Assembly: GCF_000144625.1 (NCBI RefSeq) | Contig: NC_014376.1 | Location: 1,550,001-1,614,000, forward strand | Length of the DNA: 64,000 nt | Origin: [Clostridium] saccharolyticum WM1 | Lineage (GTDB): Bacteria; Bacillota; Clostridia; Lachnospirales; Lachnospiraceae | Direction: 5' to 3' | Part shown: piece after piece, positions 27,608 to 35,968 of the stretch | How the letters are laid out: every line of letters begins with the position of its first letter | Numbering within the stretch: the first letter of the stretch is position 1 | The notes under the pieces: model-generated | The model's input: the letters and a program-made list of their open reading frames with translations, nothing else | Database searches by the model: none | Told to the model about the DNA's origin: nothing | Translations under genes and position numbers: made by a program

Positions 27608-28346
27608 TTACAGGATGCCATTGTATATTCAATTACAGGATATGATCATTAAGAAAATAGAGGATAAAGAGTATTTACCGGGAGAATTGATACCCAGTGA
27701 AAGAAAAATGGCGGAATTGTACGGTGTTAATCGGATGACAGTAAAAAGGACCATTCATGCACTAGTGGAAAAAGGGTACTTATACCGGATTCAGGGAAGC
27801 GGAACCTATGTGGCAAAGAGCGAAAGAGTAAAAGTCAATATGGGATTTGTGAATGAAATGATAAATGCAGGAATCACAGCCATGTTAAAGGACGTGGGAA
27901 TGACCGTTACCAACCATGTGCTTGGAAAAGGAGATGTTGAGGCCGGACGGTTTATATGTGCGAAATTGGGTCTGGCCTTTGATGAACCTGTCTATGGACT
28001 TCACCGGGTCAGGCAGACGGGTGATAAAGCGATTGCTGTTGAATATACTTATGTACCAAAGAAATTTTTTCAGGATATGGATGAGATTGATTTTAAAAAC
28101 GTTTCTCTTTATGATTACATGGAAGCCCGAAGCCATACGCCGCGGCATTTTGTTCAAAATTTAATCGTCGTGGAGGCAGCGGAAAAGGAAGCGAATTTAC
28201 TTGGTGTGAAGGAGGGAAGCGCTATTTTTCTAATGGAATACATTGGCGCAGACATCAGCTATAATATTGTAGAATTTACGGAAAGCTATATGAATCCCGA
28301 AAATATTGATTTTCAGTATATGGTGGTCAATGCAGATGAGAATTAA
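27591..28346 (+). CDS. GntR-family (UTRA) regulator 4
   Basis: 251-aa regulator beginning with GTG at 27591 or, in the same frame, TTG at 27600; the AGGTGG that would serve the TTG spans the GTG. PLYIQLQDMIIKKIEDKEY and IPSERKMAELYGVNRMTVKRTIHALVEKG form the winged helix, GSGTYVA the wing, followed by UTRA. The C terminus reads YNIVEFTESYMNPENIDFQ, typical of the family. It overlaps regulator 3 and is followed by a perfect terminator. Confidence 0.86.
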   Translation: MDLLIDYRMPLYIQLQDMIIKKIEDKEYLPGELIPSERKMAELYGVNRMTVKRTIHALVEKGYLYRIQGSGTYVAKSERVKVNMGFVNEMINAGITAMLKDVGMTVTNHVLGKGDVEAGRFICAKLGLAFDEPVYGLHRVRQTGDKAIAVEYTYVPKKFFQDMDEIDFKNVSLYDYMEARSHTPRHFVQNLIVVEAAEKEANLLGVKEGSAIFLMEYIGADISYNIVEFTESYMNPENIDFQYMVVNADEN

Positions 28347-28387
28347 GGTTCCATTGATCCGGTTTTAATAAATGAATAAGAGAATGG

Positions 28388-28426
28388 AAAAGACTATCGT
28401 TATTTTTATAACGATAGTCTTTTTTT
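28388..28426 (+). terminator. Rho-independent terminator after GntR regulators
   Basis: A perfect 16-bp stem (AAAAGACTATCGTTAT and its complement) surrounds the loop TTTT, and the second arm runs into a T tract. One of the clearest terminators in the window. Confidence 0.93.
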
Positions 28427-28535
28427 GACACGACATTGGCTGTCCGGTGAAGGTATCAGGCTTTGGAAGCCGATGCCGGTGAACCGGATATATGCGGCAG
28501 CAATAAAAGAAAATAGTTTTCCTGTAAAAAAACAC

Positions 28536-28564
28536 TTGTACAATTCTTTTAAAAGTGGTATATT
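28536..28564 (+). promoter_or_regulatory. Promoter of the Gfr-type operon with AAGTGGTAT half-site
   Basis: TTGTAC (28536-28541), 17-bp spacer, TATATT (28559-28564). AAGTGGTAT at 28553-28561 overlaps the -10. The same nine bases start the inverted elements at 15829 and 16941, so one of the island's GntR proteins may act here too, although the second arm (ACATATATACTT) is absent. Confidence 0.6.
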
Positions 28565-28663
28565 AAAATTGAAAATAGGATTACAAAAGAAACCAGTTAT
28601 AAGCAGCGAGGAAGTCAAAAAGAAAATGGGATTGATGTGAGGATTCCGGAAAAGAGGGGCTCA

Positions 28664-29779
28664 ATGAAAAAATCAATGATTGACTATATTAAACTGTCAT
28701 CATACAGATTGACGGATAATTTTGAACAACGCGAGGACATCGTGGAACAACTGTGCAGGGAGTATATTAACAGTGGAAAATGTGGTATAAAAATAGTTGC
28801 ATCTGGTTCTTCCTACAATAGTGCTGCAGCTGCCAGATATTATATGCAGAATAAATTAGGTGAGGTGGTACATGTGATCACTCCCCATGGATATGTACAT
28901 TTTGATGACTTGCCGCTGAAGAATATGTTTGAGATCGTCATTTCCCAAAGCGGATGTTCCACGAATTGCATCGAAGCGTTAAAGTACATGGGAGAAAAGG
29001 GAAAGTACCGGATTGTCTTAACCGGAAATATGGAAAGCAATATTAAAAATTATGGGGATCTGATCATTGATTATGGTGTGGGAATCGAAACTGTGGATTT
29101 CGTAACCATGGGAGTTGTGACATTGATGGAATTCCTGATGCTGTTTGCCCTGGAAGCGGGATACAGAAAGGGTAAACTGACCATGGAAGAAAAAAGGGAA
29201 AGCCTGGATAATTTTTATCATGCAATAGCAAAGCACTGCCGGGCGGTGGAAGCAGTTTCCGCATTTTTTGATAAATACAGACTGAACTTATCGGATACAG
29301 GCCCCACCCTTATCTGCGGAAATGGTCCTAATAAGGGGGCGGCCTTAGAAGGGGCCTTAAAATTCCAGGAGACATTAAAAATACCTGTTGCCGTCTATGA
29401 AACGGAAGAATTCCTACACGGGCCGGATATGCAGCTGGCACCAAATTACACGGTGTATTTCATCGATGATCCAGTGCCCGATGACCGGATCTATCATATA
29501 TTTCAGGCGGCCGGAAAGGTAACCGGTAAGGCGTACTTCATCACCAGCAGGGAAGATGTCCCTGATGAACGGTGCATAAAGCTTCCTCTTGTCAAGGAAG
29601 AAGGGCTGACTCCGCTGTTAAGCACAGTGGTTTTTCAATATCTTTCGGCGGAATTAATGCAAGCCTTAGACACATGTCATTCCCACCCGTATTTTCGGGA
29701 ATTTGAGAAGTTGGTCTCATGCAAGACAGAGAACTATGTCAAAATACTGCAGGACCTAGAGGAAAGAGACCGGTCATAA
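28664..29779 (+). CDS. SIS-domain deglycase/isomerase, GfrE-like
   Basis: 371-aa double-SIS protein resembling the isomerase half of GlmS and glycated-amine deglycases. IVASGSSYNSAAAARYYM and ISQSGCSTNCIEAL form the first SIS domain; LICGNGPNKGAALEGALKF and ETEEFLHGPDMQL form the second. Glu236 and His252 keep the 16-residue catalytic spacing. In the Salmonella gfr operon two SIS enzymes accompany a mannose-family PTS and act on glucoselysine- and fructoselysine-6-phosphate. Here one lies on each side of the PTS genes. I start at the ATG at 28664 after AGAGGGG. An AgaS-like or GlmS-like isomerase cannot be excluded. Confidence 0.8.
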   Translation: MKKSMIDYIKLSSYRLTDNFEQREDIVEQLCREYINSGKCGIKIVASGSSYNSAAAARYYMQNKLGEVVHVITPHGYVHFDDLPLKNMFEIVISQSGCSTNCIEALKYMGEKGKYRIVLTGNMESNIKNYGDLIIDYGVGIETVDFVTMGVVTLMEFLMLFALEAGYRKGKLTMEEKRESLDNFYHAIAKHCRAVEAVSAFFDKYRLNLSDTGPTLICGNGPNKGAALEGALKFQETLKIPVAVYETEEFLHGPDMQLAPNYTVYFIDDPVPDDRIYHIFQAAGKVTGKAYFITSREDVPDERCIKLPLVKEEGLTPLLSTVVFQYLSAELMQALDTCHSHPYFREFEKLVSCKTENYVKILQDLEERDRS

Positions 29780-29797
29780 AGAAAGAGAGGTTGAAAA

Positions 29798-30223
29798 ATG
29801 AGGCATTTGATCGTTGCGACCCATGGGGAAATGGCAAACGGAATTGTACATACCGCTGAGTTTGTATTGGGAAAACAGGAAGGGCTTCATGCTCTGGCAG
29901 CTTATACGCCGGTGTGTATGGACTTTCAACAAAAGCTGAAGGACCTTGTTGAAAAACTGATAAAAGAGGGGGAAGTGATTATTTTAACGGACTTATTTGG
30001 CGGCAGCGTCAATAATGAATCCATGGGTATTTTGCCTTCTGATAATGTACATATCATTGCAGGGGTGAATTTAGCTCTGGTCATTCAGTTACTGGCGGAT
30101 GGAGAAAACGGTTCCACCGCTGAGCTGATCCAAAAGAGTATACAGGGGGCCAGAGATGCAATTATCTATTGCAATGCTTTCGTGGACAATGGCGGGCAGG
30201 AGTTGGAATTTGATCAATTTTAG
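29798..30223 (+). CDS. PTS EIIA, mannose family
   Basis: 141-aa EIIA domain. The N terminus MRHLIVATHGEMANG carries phosphorylated His9, and IILTDLFGGSVNNESM is the typical second motif. It accepts phosphate from HPr and passes it to the EIIB encoded 12 bases downstream. It stands alone, not fused to EIIB as in E. coli ManX. Genes for EIIB, EIIC and EIID follow, giving a full mannose-type permease flanked by SIS deglycases. Confidence 0.93.
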   Translation: MRHLIVATHGEMANGIVHTAEFVLGKQEGLHALAAYTPVCMDFQQKLKDLVEKLIKEGEVIILTDLFGGSVNNESMGILPSDNVHIIAGVNLALVIQLLADGENGSTAELIQKSIQGARDAIIYCNAFVDNGGQELEFDQF

Positions 30224-30235
30224 GAGGGATACGAA

Positions 30236-30706
30236 ATGATAAAAATGATTCGTGTGGATTACCGGTTATTGCATGGACAGGTAGCTTTTTCCTGGACTTC
30301 CATGCTGGGAGCGGATTGTCTGCTTCTGGTCAGTAACACGATCAGGGATGATCCTCTGCGCATGCAGACGTTGAAACTGGCAAAGCCGGAAGGGGTAAAG
30401 GTAGTCGTAAAAAATTCAGAAGACGCAGTCAGTGCCTTACAAAGCGGTGTGGCAGATAAGTATCAGTTATTTATTATTTGCGAAACCATTGAACTGGCAG
30501 CCGAGATTGCAAAAGCAGTTAAAATGAAATCCATTAATCTAGGCAACATACCTTTTGCGGAAGGCAAAAGGCAGGTGAGTAAAAGTGTTTTTTTAGATAG
30601 AGAGGAGGAAGAACGGTTAAAAGAAATGCGAAAGGACGGTTATGATCTGTACATTCAGATGGTGCCAACAGAAAAGAAAATTAATTGCCAGACAATTCTA
30701 GACTAG
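30236..30706 (+). CDS. PTS EIIB, mannose/sorbose family
   Basis: 156-aa EIIB. MIKMIRVDYRLLHGQVAFSW contains phosphorylated His14; ADCLLLVSNTIRDDPLRMQTLKLA and INLGNIPFAEGKRQVSKSVFL are typical. It transfers phosphate to the incoming substrate at the EIIC/EIID pore. AGGAGGGATACGAA precedes the start. Confidence 0.93.
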   Translation: MIKMIRVDYRLLHGQVAFSWTSMLGADCLLLVSNTIRDDPLRMQTLKLAKPEGVKVVVKNSEDAVSALQSGVADKYQLFIICETIELAAEIAKAVKMKSINLGNIPFAEGKRQVSKSVFLDREEEERLKEMRKDGYDLYIQMVPTEKKINCQTILD

Positions 30707-30717
30707 GAGGCGGTAAT

Positions 30718-31509
30718 ATGTTTCTAAAAACAGTGGGGATCGCATTAATTACATTACTCGGTTATTCGGAATGGTTAACCGGGACAAGCTTTATACAGAG
30801 GCCCATAGTTCTGGGTCCCTTGGTAGGGCTTATTATGGGGGATTTACAGAGTGGAATTATTATGGGAGCCATGCTTGAGCTTGCATTGGTGGGGGCGGTT
30901 TCAGTGGGTGCCTACAATCCTCCGGATCTTATTTCAGGAACAGTGCTGGGAGTTTCTCTGGCTATTCAGTCGGGGGCAGGAGCTTCCGCTGCATTAACCC
31001 TGGGAATACCTGTGGCTACTATAATGCTGGCCATGAACACCGGATTCGGACAGCCTGTCATGCTGATGCTCATTCACCAGTGTGATAAAAATGTTGAAAC
31101 CGGTAATTTAAAGGCCTTTAAAAGGAATATGTTGATTGCCGGGTATATGCAGAACTGGTGTGGGATTATTTTCGTACCCATTGCATTCTATTTTGGTTCC
31201 GATGCGGTGACGCATTTATTGGGTAATATACCTTCTTTCATACAGACGGGAATGGAAATTGCCGCAGGATTGCTTCCGGCACTGGGCTTTGCTATGCTGG
31301 CGCAGATGATCATGAATAAAAAGGTTGCCCCGTTTTTTTTCCTTGGATTTTTCCTTGTGGCGTACGGAGGTATTACAACCACAGGAGCGGCAATTTTTGC
31401 AATCATTTTAGTATCCGTCATGCTGCTGCATCAGAATACCCAGGAGGTAAAAACTTCGGCAGCCGCATGCAGCAATCCCATAAAAGGAGATGGATTCGAT
31501 GAATTTTAA
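30718..31509 (+). CDS. PTS EIIC, mannose/sorbose family
   Basis: 263-aa membrane protein with about 6-8 hydrophobic segments; RPIVLGPLVGLIMGDLQSGI, LVGAVSVGAYNPPDLISGTV and TTTGAAIFAI mark the family. I start at the ATG at 30718 after TAGGAGGCGGTAAT; the frame extends upstream into the EIIB gene without a site. Its end overlaps the EIID start by 11 bases. It forms the translocation channel with EIID. Confidence 0.92.
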   Translation: MFLKTVGIALITLLGYSEWLTGTSFIQRPIVLGPLVGLIMGDLQSGIIMGAMLELALVGAVSVGAYNPPDLISGTVLGVSLAIQSGAGASAALTLGIPVATIMLAMNTGFGQPVMLMLIHQCDKNVETGNLKAFKRNMLIAGYMQNWCGIIFVPIAFYFGSDAVTHLLGNIPSFIQTGMEIAAGLLPALGFAMLAQMIMNKKVAPFFFLGFFLVAYGGITTTGAAIFAIILVSVMLLHQNTQEVKTSAAACSNPIKGDGFDEF

Positions 31510-32332
31510 TTTATATCCTGAATTTACGAAAAGGCTGGATAAAAAAGATCTGATAAAAATTTTCTGGAGGAGCATTCCTTACGAGCATTCATGGAACTAT
31601 GAGCGCTTGGGAAATGTGGGTTTTACCTTCGCGCTACTGCCCGTTCTGCAAAAACTGTATCCCGATAAAAAAGATCTGTCGGATGCCATGAAGCGCCATA
31701 TGGAGCTTTATAATATCACTCCATATATTGTTACGCTCCCCTTGGGTATCGCAGCAGCGATGGAAGAAGCAAATGCGGAAAGCAAAGAATTTGACACTAC
31801 ATCAATCGCAAATGTGAAACTGGCGCTGATGGGCCCCTTTTCCGGATTGGGAGATGCCTTTTATTGGGGGACTCTTCGGATCCTGGCCACAGGAATTGGG
31901 ACCACCCTGGCGTTGCAGGGGAATATTCTTGGGCCAATACTGTTTTTCCTGGCTTTTAATATCCCCCATTACTTGATTCGTTATATGTGCACATTTCTTG
32001 GATATCGTTTTGGTTCGGATATTATCTCTAAAATTGAGGAATCCGGGTTAATGAATAAAATAGTGCAGTATGCCTCCATTATGGGAATGATGGTGGTTGG
32101 AGCCATGACCATGGAGATGGTTCATATCAATTTCATCTCTGAAATCGGTATCGGAGAATCCATATCTACCTTGCAATCTTTGCTGGATGGGATTTTTCCT
32201 GGAGCGGCCACTTTCATGTTATTTGGAATTACATATAAGCTGCTTAAAAAGAAGATGAATCCGCTTGTTATCATGCTGTCATTGCTGGTATTTGGAATAA
32301 TAGGGGCTTATTTCGGGTTCTTAGGTGTATAA
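31499..32332 (+). CDS. PTS EIID, mannose/sorbose family
   Basis: 277-aa membrane protein with the EIID signature: DLIKIFWRSIPYEHSWNYER, an MKRHMELYNITPYI block, MGPFSGLGDAFYWGTLR, and a C-terminal membrane helix. I start at the ATG at 31499, nine bases after AAAGGAG, rather than the ATG at 31490 that abuts it. EIID occurs only in mannose-family permeases, so the four genes define the family securely. Substrate prediction (glycated amines) rests on the neighbouring deglycases. Confidence 0.92.
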   Translation: MNFNLYPEFTKRLDKKDLIKIFWRSIPYEHSWNYERLGNVGFTFALLPVLQKLYPDKKDLSDAMKRHMELYNITPYIVTLPLGIAAAMEEANAESKEFDTTSIANVKLALMGPFSGLGDAFYWGTLRILATGIGTTLALQGNILGPILFFLAFNIPHYLIRYMCTFLGYRFGSDIISKIEESGLMNKIVQYASIMGMMVVGAMTMEMVHINFISEIGIGESISTLQSLLDGIFPGAATFMLFGITYKLLKKKMNPLVIMLSLLVFGIIGAYFGFLGV

Positions 32333-32359
32333 AATATGAAAAAAGAGAGGTAAGAAATT

Positions 32360-33373
32360 ATGTTACGAAATTTTAAGCTGGAAAAGTATTTGGAAGACGG
32401 GAAAAAAACATATTCAAAACGGGAAGATATTGAAAACCTGGCAGACAGCCTGACGGAAAAAAAGTTCAGGAATATTGTTATACTTGGTATTGGAGGAACC
32501 TGGGCGGAATGGTATGCCATCGTAGAATACTGCAGACATTTAAGTGATTTCCCCATCTATCTGGAAAATGCCGCCGAGTTCCTGGTAAAAAAGAACATGA
32601 ATTACTTATCTAAGGACTCGCTGGTCATCACTTCCTCGGCATCAGGAAACACGAAAGAAATCCTGGAAGCAGTAAAGCTATGTATGGCCGAAGGGATCCG
32701 TGTATATGGATTTACAAGAGATGAAACAACACCTTTGGCTAAATTATTAACGAAAGCAATCTATAACCCGTGTGGCGACTGTGAACATTCCTACTTGATG
32801 TACTTTATGCTGGCATTGCGCCTGTATCACAATATGGGATATTTTGATTCCTATAAAAGGTGGGCGGATCAAATGCAGCACTTATATACCAATTTAATTA
32901 GAATTCGTGAGGAATTTGAACCGAGAGCTGCAGAAATTGCAAAAAAATATGCAAAGGAACCCTATACCATGTTTGTGGGCTCTGGTCTGTTATGGGGGGA
33001 AACCTACCTATTTACAATGTGCATTCTGGAAGAGATGCAGTGGGTACGCACGAAAGCCGTAACTTCCGCCGACTTCTTTCACGGTCCTCTGGAATTGGTG
33101 GAAAAGGATGTGCCGGTTTTCCTGGTCATGGGAGAAGATGAATACCGCCCGCTTGATGAACGGGTAGAGCGGTTTGCCAGGAAATTTACAGATAAGCTTG
33201 AAGTCTTTGATACCAAGGAATTTCATTTGACAGATATTGATGACGAGTTCCGGCTGATTGTAACGCCCATGATCATAACTGCCATCCTTACGGAAAGACT
33301 TGCGGTCCATTATGAACTGAACACGGGACACAGTCTGGAATTCAGGCGTTACTACCGTCAGTTTGAATATTAA
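32360..33373 (+). CDS. SIS-domain deglycase, FrlB/GfrF-like
   Basis: 337-aa paralogue of the FrlB at 24614, with the same length, the LGIGGTWAEWYAIVEY and TSSASGNTKEIL loops, SADFFHGPLELV and the terminal RRYYRQFEY. Glu225 and His241 keep the 16-residue pair. It ends the PTS operon, so its substrate should be a 6-phosphate delivered by the PTS. Together with the SIS enzyme at 28664 it reproduces the two-deglycase arrangement of Salmonella gfrE/gfrF. The ribosome binding site is AGAGAGGTAAG. Confidence 0.87.
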   Translation: MLRNFKLEKYLEDGKKTYSKREDIENLADSLTEKKFRNIVILGIGGTWAEWYAIVEYCRHLSDFPIYLENAAEFLVKKNMNYLSKDSLVITSSASGNTKEILEAVKLCMAEGIRVYGFTRDETTPLAKLLTKAIYNPCGDCEHSYLMYFMLALRLYHNMGYFDSYKRWADQMQHLYTNLIRIREEFEPRAAEIAKKYAKEPYTMFVGSGLLWGETYLFTMCILEEMQWVRTKAVTSADFFHGPLELVEKDVPVFLVMGEDEYRPLDERVERFARKFTDKLEVFDTKEFHLTDIDDEFRLIVTPMIITAILTERLAVHYELNTGHSLEFRRYYRQFEY

Positions 33374-33420
33374 AAATGGGAGGGCTGGCATCCTCTTCTC
33401 CACGAAAGGATGGTAACGGT

Positions 33421-33531
33421 ATGCATTACGGATTTACTGTGGGGAAACGAGCAGGTGCTGTCGTTGCGGCGATTCAGAATCAAGGCTATTTGCAGGATCA
33501 ATCAAAGGCAGATTACATAATTGGAAATTAG
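33421..33531 (+). CDS. Small ORF of 36 codons, possible gene remnant
   Basis: Starts MHYGFTVGKRAGAVVAAIQN and ends at TAG. CGAAAGGATGGTAACGGT upstream is a weak ribosome binding site. The Gly/Ala-rich helical segment looks coding-like but matches no family I can name. It could be the remnant of a lost enzyme gene at the end of the Gfr-type operon. Confidence 0.25.
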   Translation: MHYGFTVGKRAGAVVAAIQNQGYLQDQSKADYIIGN

Positions 33532-33573
33532 GGAAAATTTTAAGTGATTATGAACCTTGGGGAGTTACAAGCA

Positions 33574-33600
33574 TAGCCCGGCTTTTTGCCGGGTTATTTT
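33574..33600 (+). terminator. Terminator after the Gfr-type operon
   Basis: Stem TAGCCCGGC / GCCGGGTTA (nine pairs, one G-T) around TTTTT, followed by TTTT. Confidence 0.85.
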
Positions 33601-33668
33601 GCTTGATAGGAAAAAAGGGATATAATAGAAGATGAATAAAAGATTTGCATAAAGAAGGAACGACGTAT

Positions 33669-33698
33669 TTGACCTATGTTAAATAAACATGATATAAT
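33669..33698 (+). promoter_or_regulatory. Promoter of the ROK regulator gene
   Basis: TTGACC (33669-33674), 18-bp spacer, perfect TATAAT (33693-33698). The spacer contains the inverted repeat ATGTT-AAATA-AACAT, a possible operator for autoregulation. Confidence 0.6.
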
Positions 33699-33756
33699 AG
33701 GAAATGCTGACGGAAGCTATATCTGATGCATATTATAGAGCGGCGAGGATAACGGA

Positions 33757-34956
33757 ATGAATCAGAACCGGGGAATTAACCAGGATGTGACACAGGAGAT
33801 GAATCGGTCTCTCCTTTTGAAAAGTTTAAGAAGAGAAGGCGTATGCTCCAGAGCGCATCTGGCGGCACTTACGGGACTCAAACAGGCGACTGTGACCAAC
33901 ATCATGAAAGATTTCTTAAACTGGGGAATCGTAAAGGAGATTGGTTTCTTAAATGGCAGCAAAGGCCGCCGGTCGATTGGATTGTCCATCAATCCTGACG
34001 GCTATCGGGTGATGGGCGTGCGGCTTGCGAGAAAGCATTACAGTGTGGGACTATTTGATTTGACAGGTAAACAGATTGTGAAAGAGCGGGTGGATTTTGA
34101 GCTGGAAAAGCAGCCTGGTGCGGAAGAAATCTTAAATCAGATTGTAGGGCGGATGCGCCTGATGATTCAGCAGTATGGAAAGGACTCTGTACTGGCTGCA
34201 GGGCTTGCAGTGCCGGGACCGTTTATCGCAAAAAAAAGCCGTATCGCATTGATTACGGGTGCGGATATATGGAAAGATATTGAGTTGAAAGCATTTTTTA
34301 ACCGGGAACTGGATATCCCGGTGTTCCTGGAACACAACGCAAATGCCGGAGCTTATGCTCATATGTGGGAATTGAAGGAGGCCTATCATGATGACATCCT
34401 GGTTTACATTGCTGCCGGTCAGGGGATTGGAGCAGGAATCGTGATGAATGGCAAAATCTACGAAGGGGCGCTGGGAACATCGGGAGAGATTGGACATATG
34501 ACGATTGACAGAAACGGGAAACCTTGTGCCTGCGGAAACAGAGGCTGTCTGGAGCGTTACGCTTCCTCGCTGGAACTTGTAAAGACAGTGTATGGAGAGC
34601 GTGCCGGTATGGATGGCTGTAAATTCGAGGATTTGGAACAGCGGATCAAAAGCGGGGATACTATCGGTACCGAGCATTACCGCAGAGCCTGTGAGAGCCT
34701 TGGCGTTGGAATCATAAACATTATCAATGTAATTAACCCGGACCGGATTATTATCGGTGATGATATGGCACGTCCGAATCCGGAATTAATGGAGCAGACC
34801 GTGCGGGAAACGGTGCAAAAAGGGATTTTGCCGGATGTATGGGAGGAGCTTACGCTTTCCATCAGTGAGTACCAGGGAGACCCCATTCTGACAGGTGCGG
34901 CTATTGTGGCGATTGACAGGGTCTTTGACTGCCCTGGACAGTTTATAAAGAACTGA
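33757..34956 (+). CDS. ROK-family transcriptional regulator (NagC/XylR type)
   Basis: 399-aa protein. The N-terminal winged helix is at about residues 18-70 (GVCSRAHLAALTGLKQATVT). The ROK domain has VPGPF, LEHNANAGAYA and the zinc-binding CACGNRGCLERYAS motif. The ATP-type loop IGAGIVMNGKIYEGALGTSGEIGHM is present, and as in NagC/XylR the protein is probably a sugar-responsive repressor rather than a kinase. It lies between the PTS operon and the transaldolase gene and has its own promoter. Targets are unknown; the promoter of the aldolase gene is the nearest. Confidence 0.9.
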   Translation: MNQNRGINQDVTQEMNRSLLLKSLRREGVCSRAHLAALTGLKQATVTNIMKDFLNWGIVKEIGFLNGSKGRRSIGLSINPDGYRVMGVRLARKHYSVGLFDLTGKQIVKERVDFELEKQPGAEEILNQIVGRMRLMIQQYGKDSVLAAGLAVPGPFIAKKSRIALITGADIWKDIELKAFFNRELDIPVFLEHNANAGAYAHMWELKEAYHDDILVYIAAGQGIGAGIVMNGKIYEGALGTSGEIGHMTIDRNGKPCACGNRGCLERYASSLELVKTVYGERAGMDGCKFEDLEQRIKSGDTIGTEHYRRACESLGVGIINIINVINPDRIIIGDDMARPNPELMEQTVRETVQKGILPDVWEELTLSISEYQGDPILTGAAIVAIDRVFDCPGQFIKN

Positions 34957-34975
34957 ATATTGGAATATGCGAAAG

Positions 34976-35029
34976 CAGCATGAAAGTCATGGAATATTTA
35001 CGGGCAGGATGACTTTGGTGCTGTTTTTT
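34976..35029 (+). terminator. Terminator after the ROK gene
   Basis: CAGCATGAAAGTCAT and ATGACTTTGGTGCTG pair over 15 bases with two mismatches, 18-base loop, followed by six T. Confidence 0.7.
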
Positions 35030-35073
35030 GTTTGCCGGTTCAAAAGAAAAAATATCAAAAAGCAAATATCCTA

Positions 35074-35133
35074 TTGACATTTTTGCAAAAAATGGTATTG
35101 TTTAATAAGATATATTAATTAAATGAATTAATA
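35074..35133 (+). promoter_or_regulatory. Promoter and palindrome upstream of the transaldolase gene
   Basis: TTGACA (35074-35079), 16-bp spacer, TATTGT (35096-35101). A perfect inverted repeat TATTAATT-AAATG-AATTAATA lies at 35113-35133, just after the expected start point, where a repressor would block elongation. The adjacent ROK protein is a candidate ligand. Confidence 0.5.
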
Positions 35134-35177
35134 CATAAAATGAAAATAAGATTAAGATGAATGAAAGGGGAAAGAAA

Positions 35178-35831
35178 ATGAAATTTTTTGTCGACACAGC
35201 GAAGGTAGAGGATATCAAAAAGGCAAATGATATGGGAATTATCTGCGGGGTAACAACGAACCCGTCACTGATTGCCAAGGAAGGCAGGGATTTTGTGGAA
35301 GTAATCCGGGAGATTACTTCGATTGTAGATGGACCAATCAGCGGGGAAGTGAAAGCTACGACCACAGATGCCTTGGGAATGATGAAAGAGGGGCGTGAGA
35401 TTGCGGCAATCCATCCGAACATGGTGGTTAAAATTCCGATGACAGTCGAAGGCTTAAAAGCGGTGAAGGTTTTGACTGCCGAGGGAATCAAAACCAATGT
35501 GACTTTGGTTTTCAGCGCAAACCAGGCGCTGCTTGCAGCACGTGCAGGTGCGACTTATGTATCACCATTTCTGGGGCGTCTCGATGATATTTCCCAGCCA
35601 GGTATGGACCTAATCAGGACAATTGCAGATATTTTCCGGATCTCAGGAATTGAGACGGAGATCATTGCTGCCAGTGTGCGGAACCCGATTCATGTGATTG
35701 ACTGTGCGCTTGCAGGGGCGGATATTGCCACGGTTCCCTACGGTGTATTGGAGCAGATGACGAAGCATCCGCTGACCGAGCAGGGGATTGAAAAATTCCA
35801 GGCGGATTATCGTGCAGTTTTTGGAGCGTAA
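35178..35831 (+). CDS. Transaldolase / fructose-6-phosphate aldolase-like
   Basis: 217-aa small transaldolase of the TalC/FSA/MipB type. [20 protein letters not shown] opens the barrel, GVTTNPSLI is the family signature, MVVKIPMT carries the Schiff-base Lys, and [11 protein letters not shown] and [10 protein letters not shown] complete the active site. Length fits the 210-220 aa subfamily. I start at 35178, after AAAGGGGAAAGAAA; seven extra codons upstream are unlikely. Sequence alone does not separate transaldolase from F6P aldolase activity. A fructose-6-phosphate-using enzyme fits next to an Amadori/PTS island. Confidence 0.92.
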   Translation: MKFFVDTAKVEDIKKANDMGIICGVTTNPSLIAKEGRDFVEVIREITSIVDGPISGEVKATTTDALGMMKEGREIAAIHPNMVVKIPMTVEGLKAVKVLTAEGIKTNVTLVFSANQALLAARAGATYVSPFLGRLDDISQPGMDLIRTIADIFRISGIETEIIAASVRNPIHVIDCALAGADIATVPYGVLEQMTKHPLTEQGIEKFQADYRAVFGA

Positions 35832-35910
35832 GCGGAATGACTGCTAAAATATCCGTCGGATGAGACGGAAATATTCCGGCAGGTGCTGGAAGTTGCCAGA
35901 GGAGTTAAGT

Positions 35911-35949
35911 AAAGCGGAAGTGAAACCGAATAGGTTTTCTTCCGCTTTT
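35911..35949 (+). terminator. Terminator after the transaldolase gene
   Basis: AAAGCGGAAG...AAACC pairs with GGTTTTCTTCCGCTTT (one bulged or mismatched position, loop GAATA) and ends in TTTT. The ~70 bases before it read, in one frame, LKYPSDETEIFRQVLEVARG and stop, which looks like the tail of a lost gene. Confidence 0.75.
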
Positions 35950-35968
35950 GTTGTGAAGGCTGAATCAA

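Larger units (their letters stand above)
28347..28663 (+). other. Intergenic region of 317 bp holding terminator and promoter
   Basis: It separates the tandem GntR genes from the Gfr-type PTS operon. It carries the terminator at 28388-28426 and the promoter at 28536-28564. The frame 28425-28640 through it has no ribosome binding site or family resemblance and is not called. Confidence 0.6.
33374..33756 (+). other. Intergenic region of 383 bp
   Basis: It holds a 36-codon frame (33421-33531), a terminator (33574-33600) and a clear promoter (33669-33698) for the ROK gene. A second TATAAT at 33621-33626 has TTGCTT 16 bp upstream but overlaps the terminator tail. Confidence 0.6.

Noticed and set aside
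33599..33626. Second promoter (TTGCTT-16-TATAAT) for the ROK gene
   Set aside because: It starts in the terminator tail and has a poorer -35 than the promoter at 33669.
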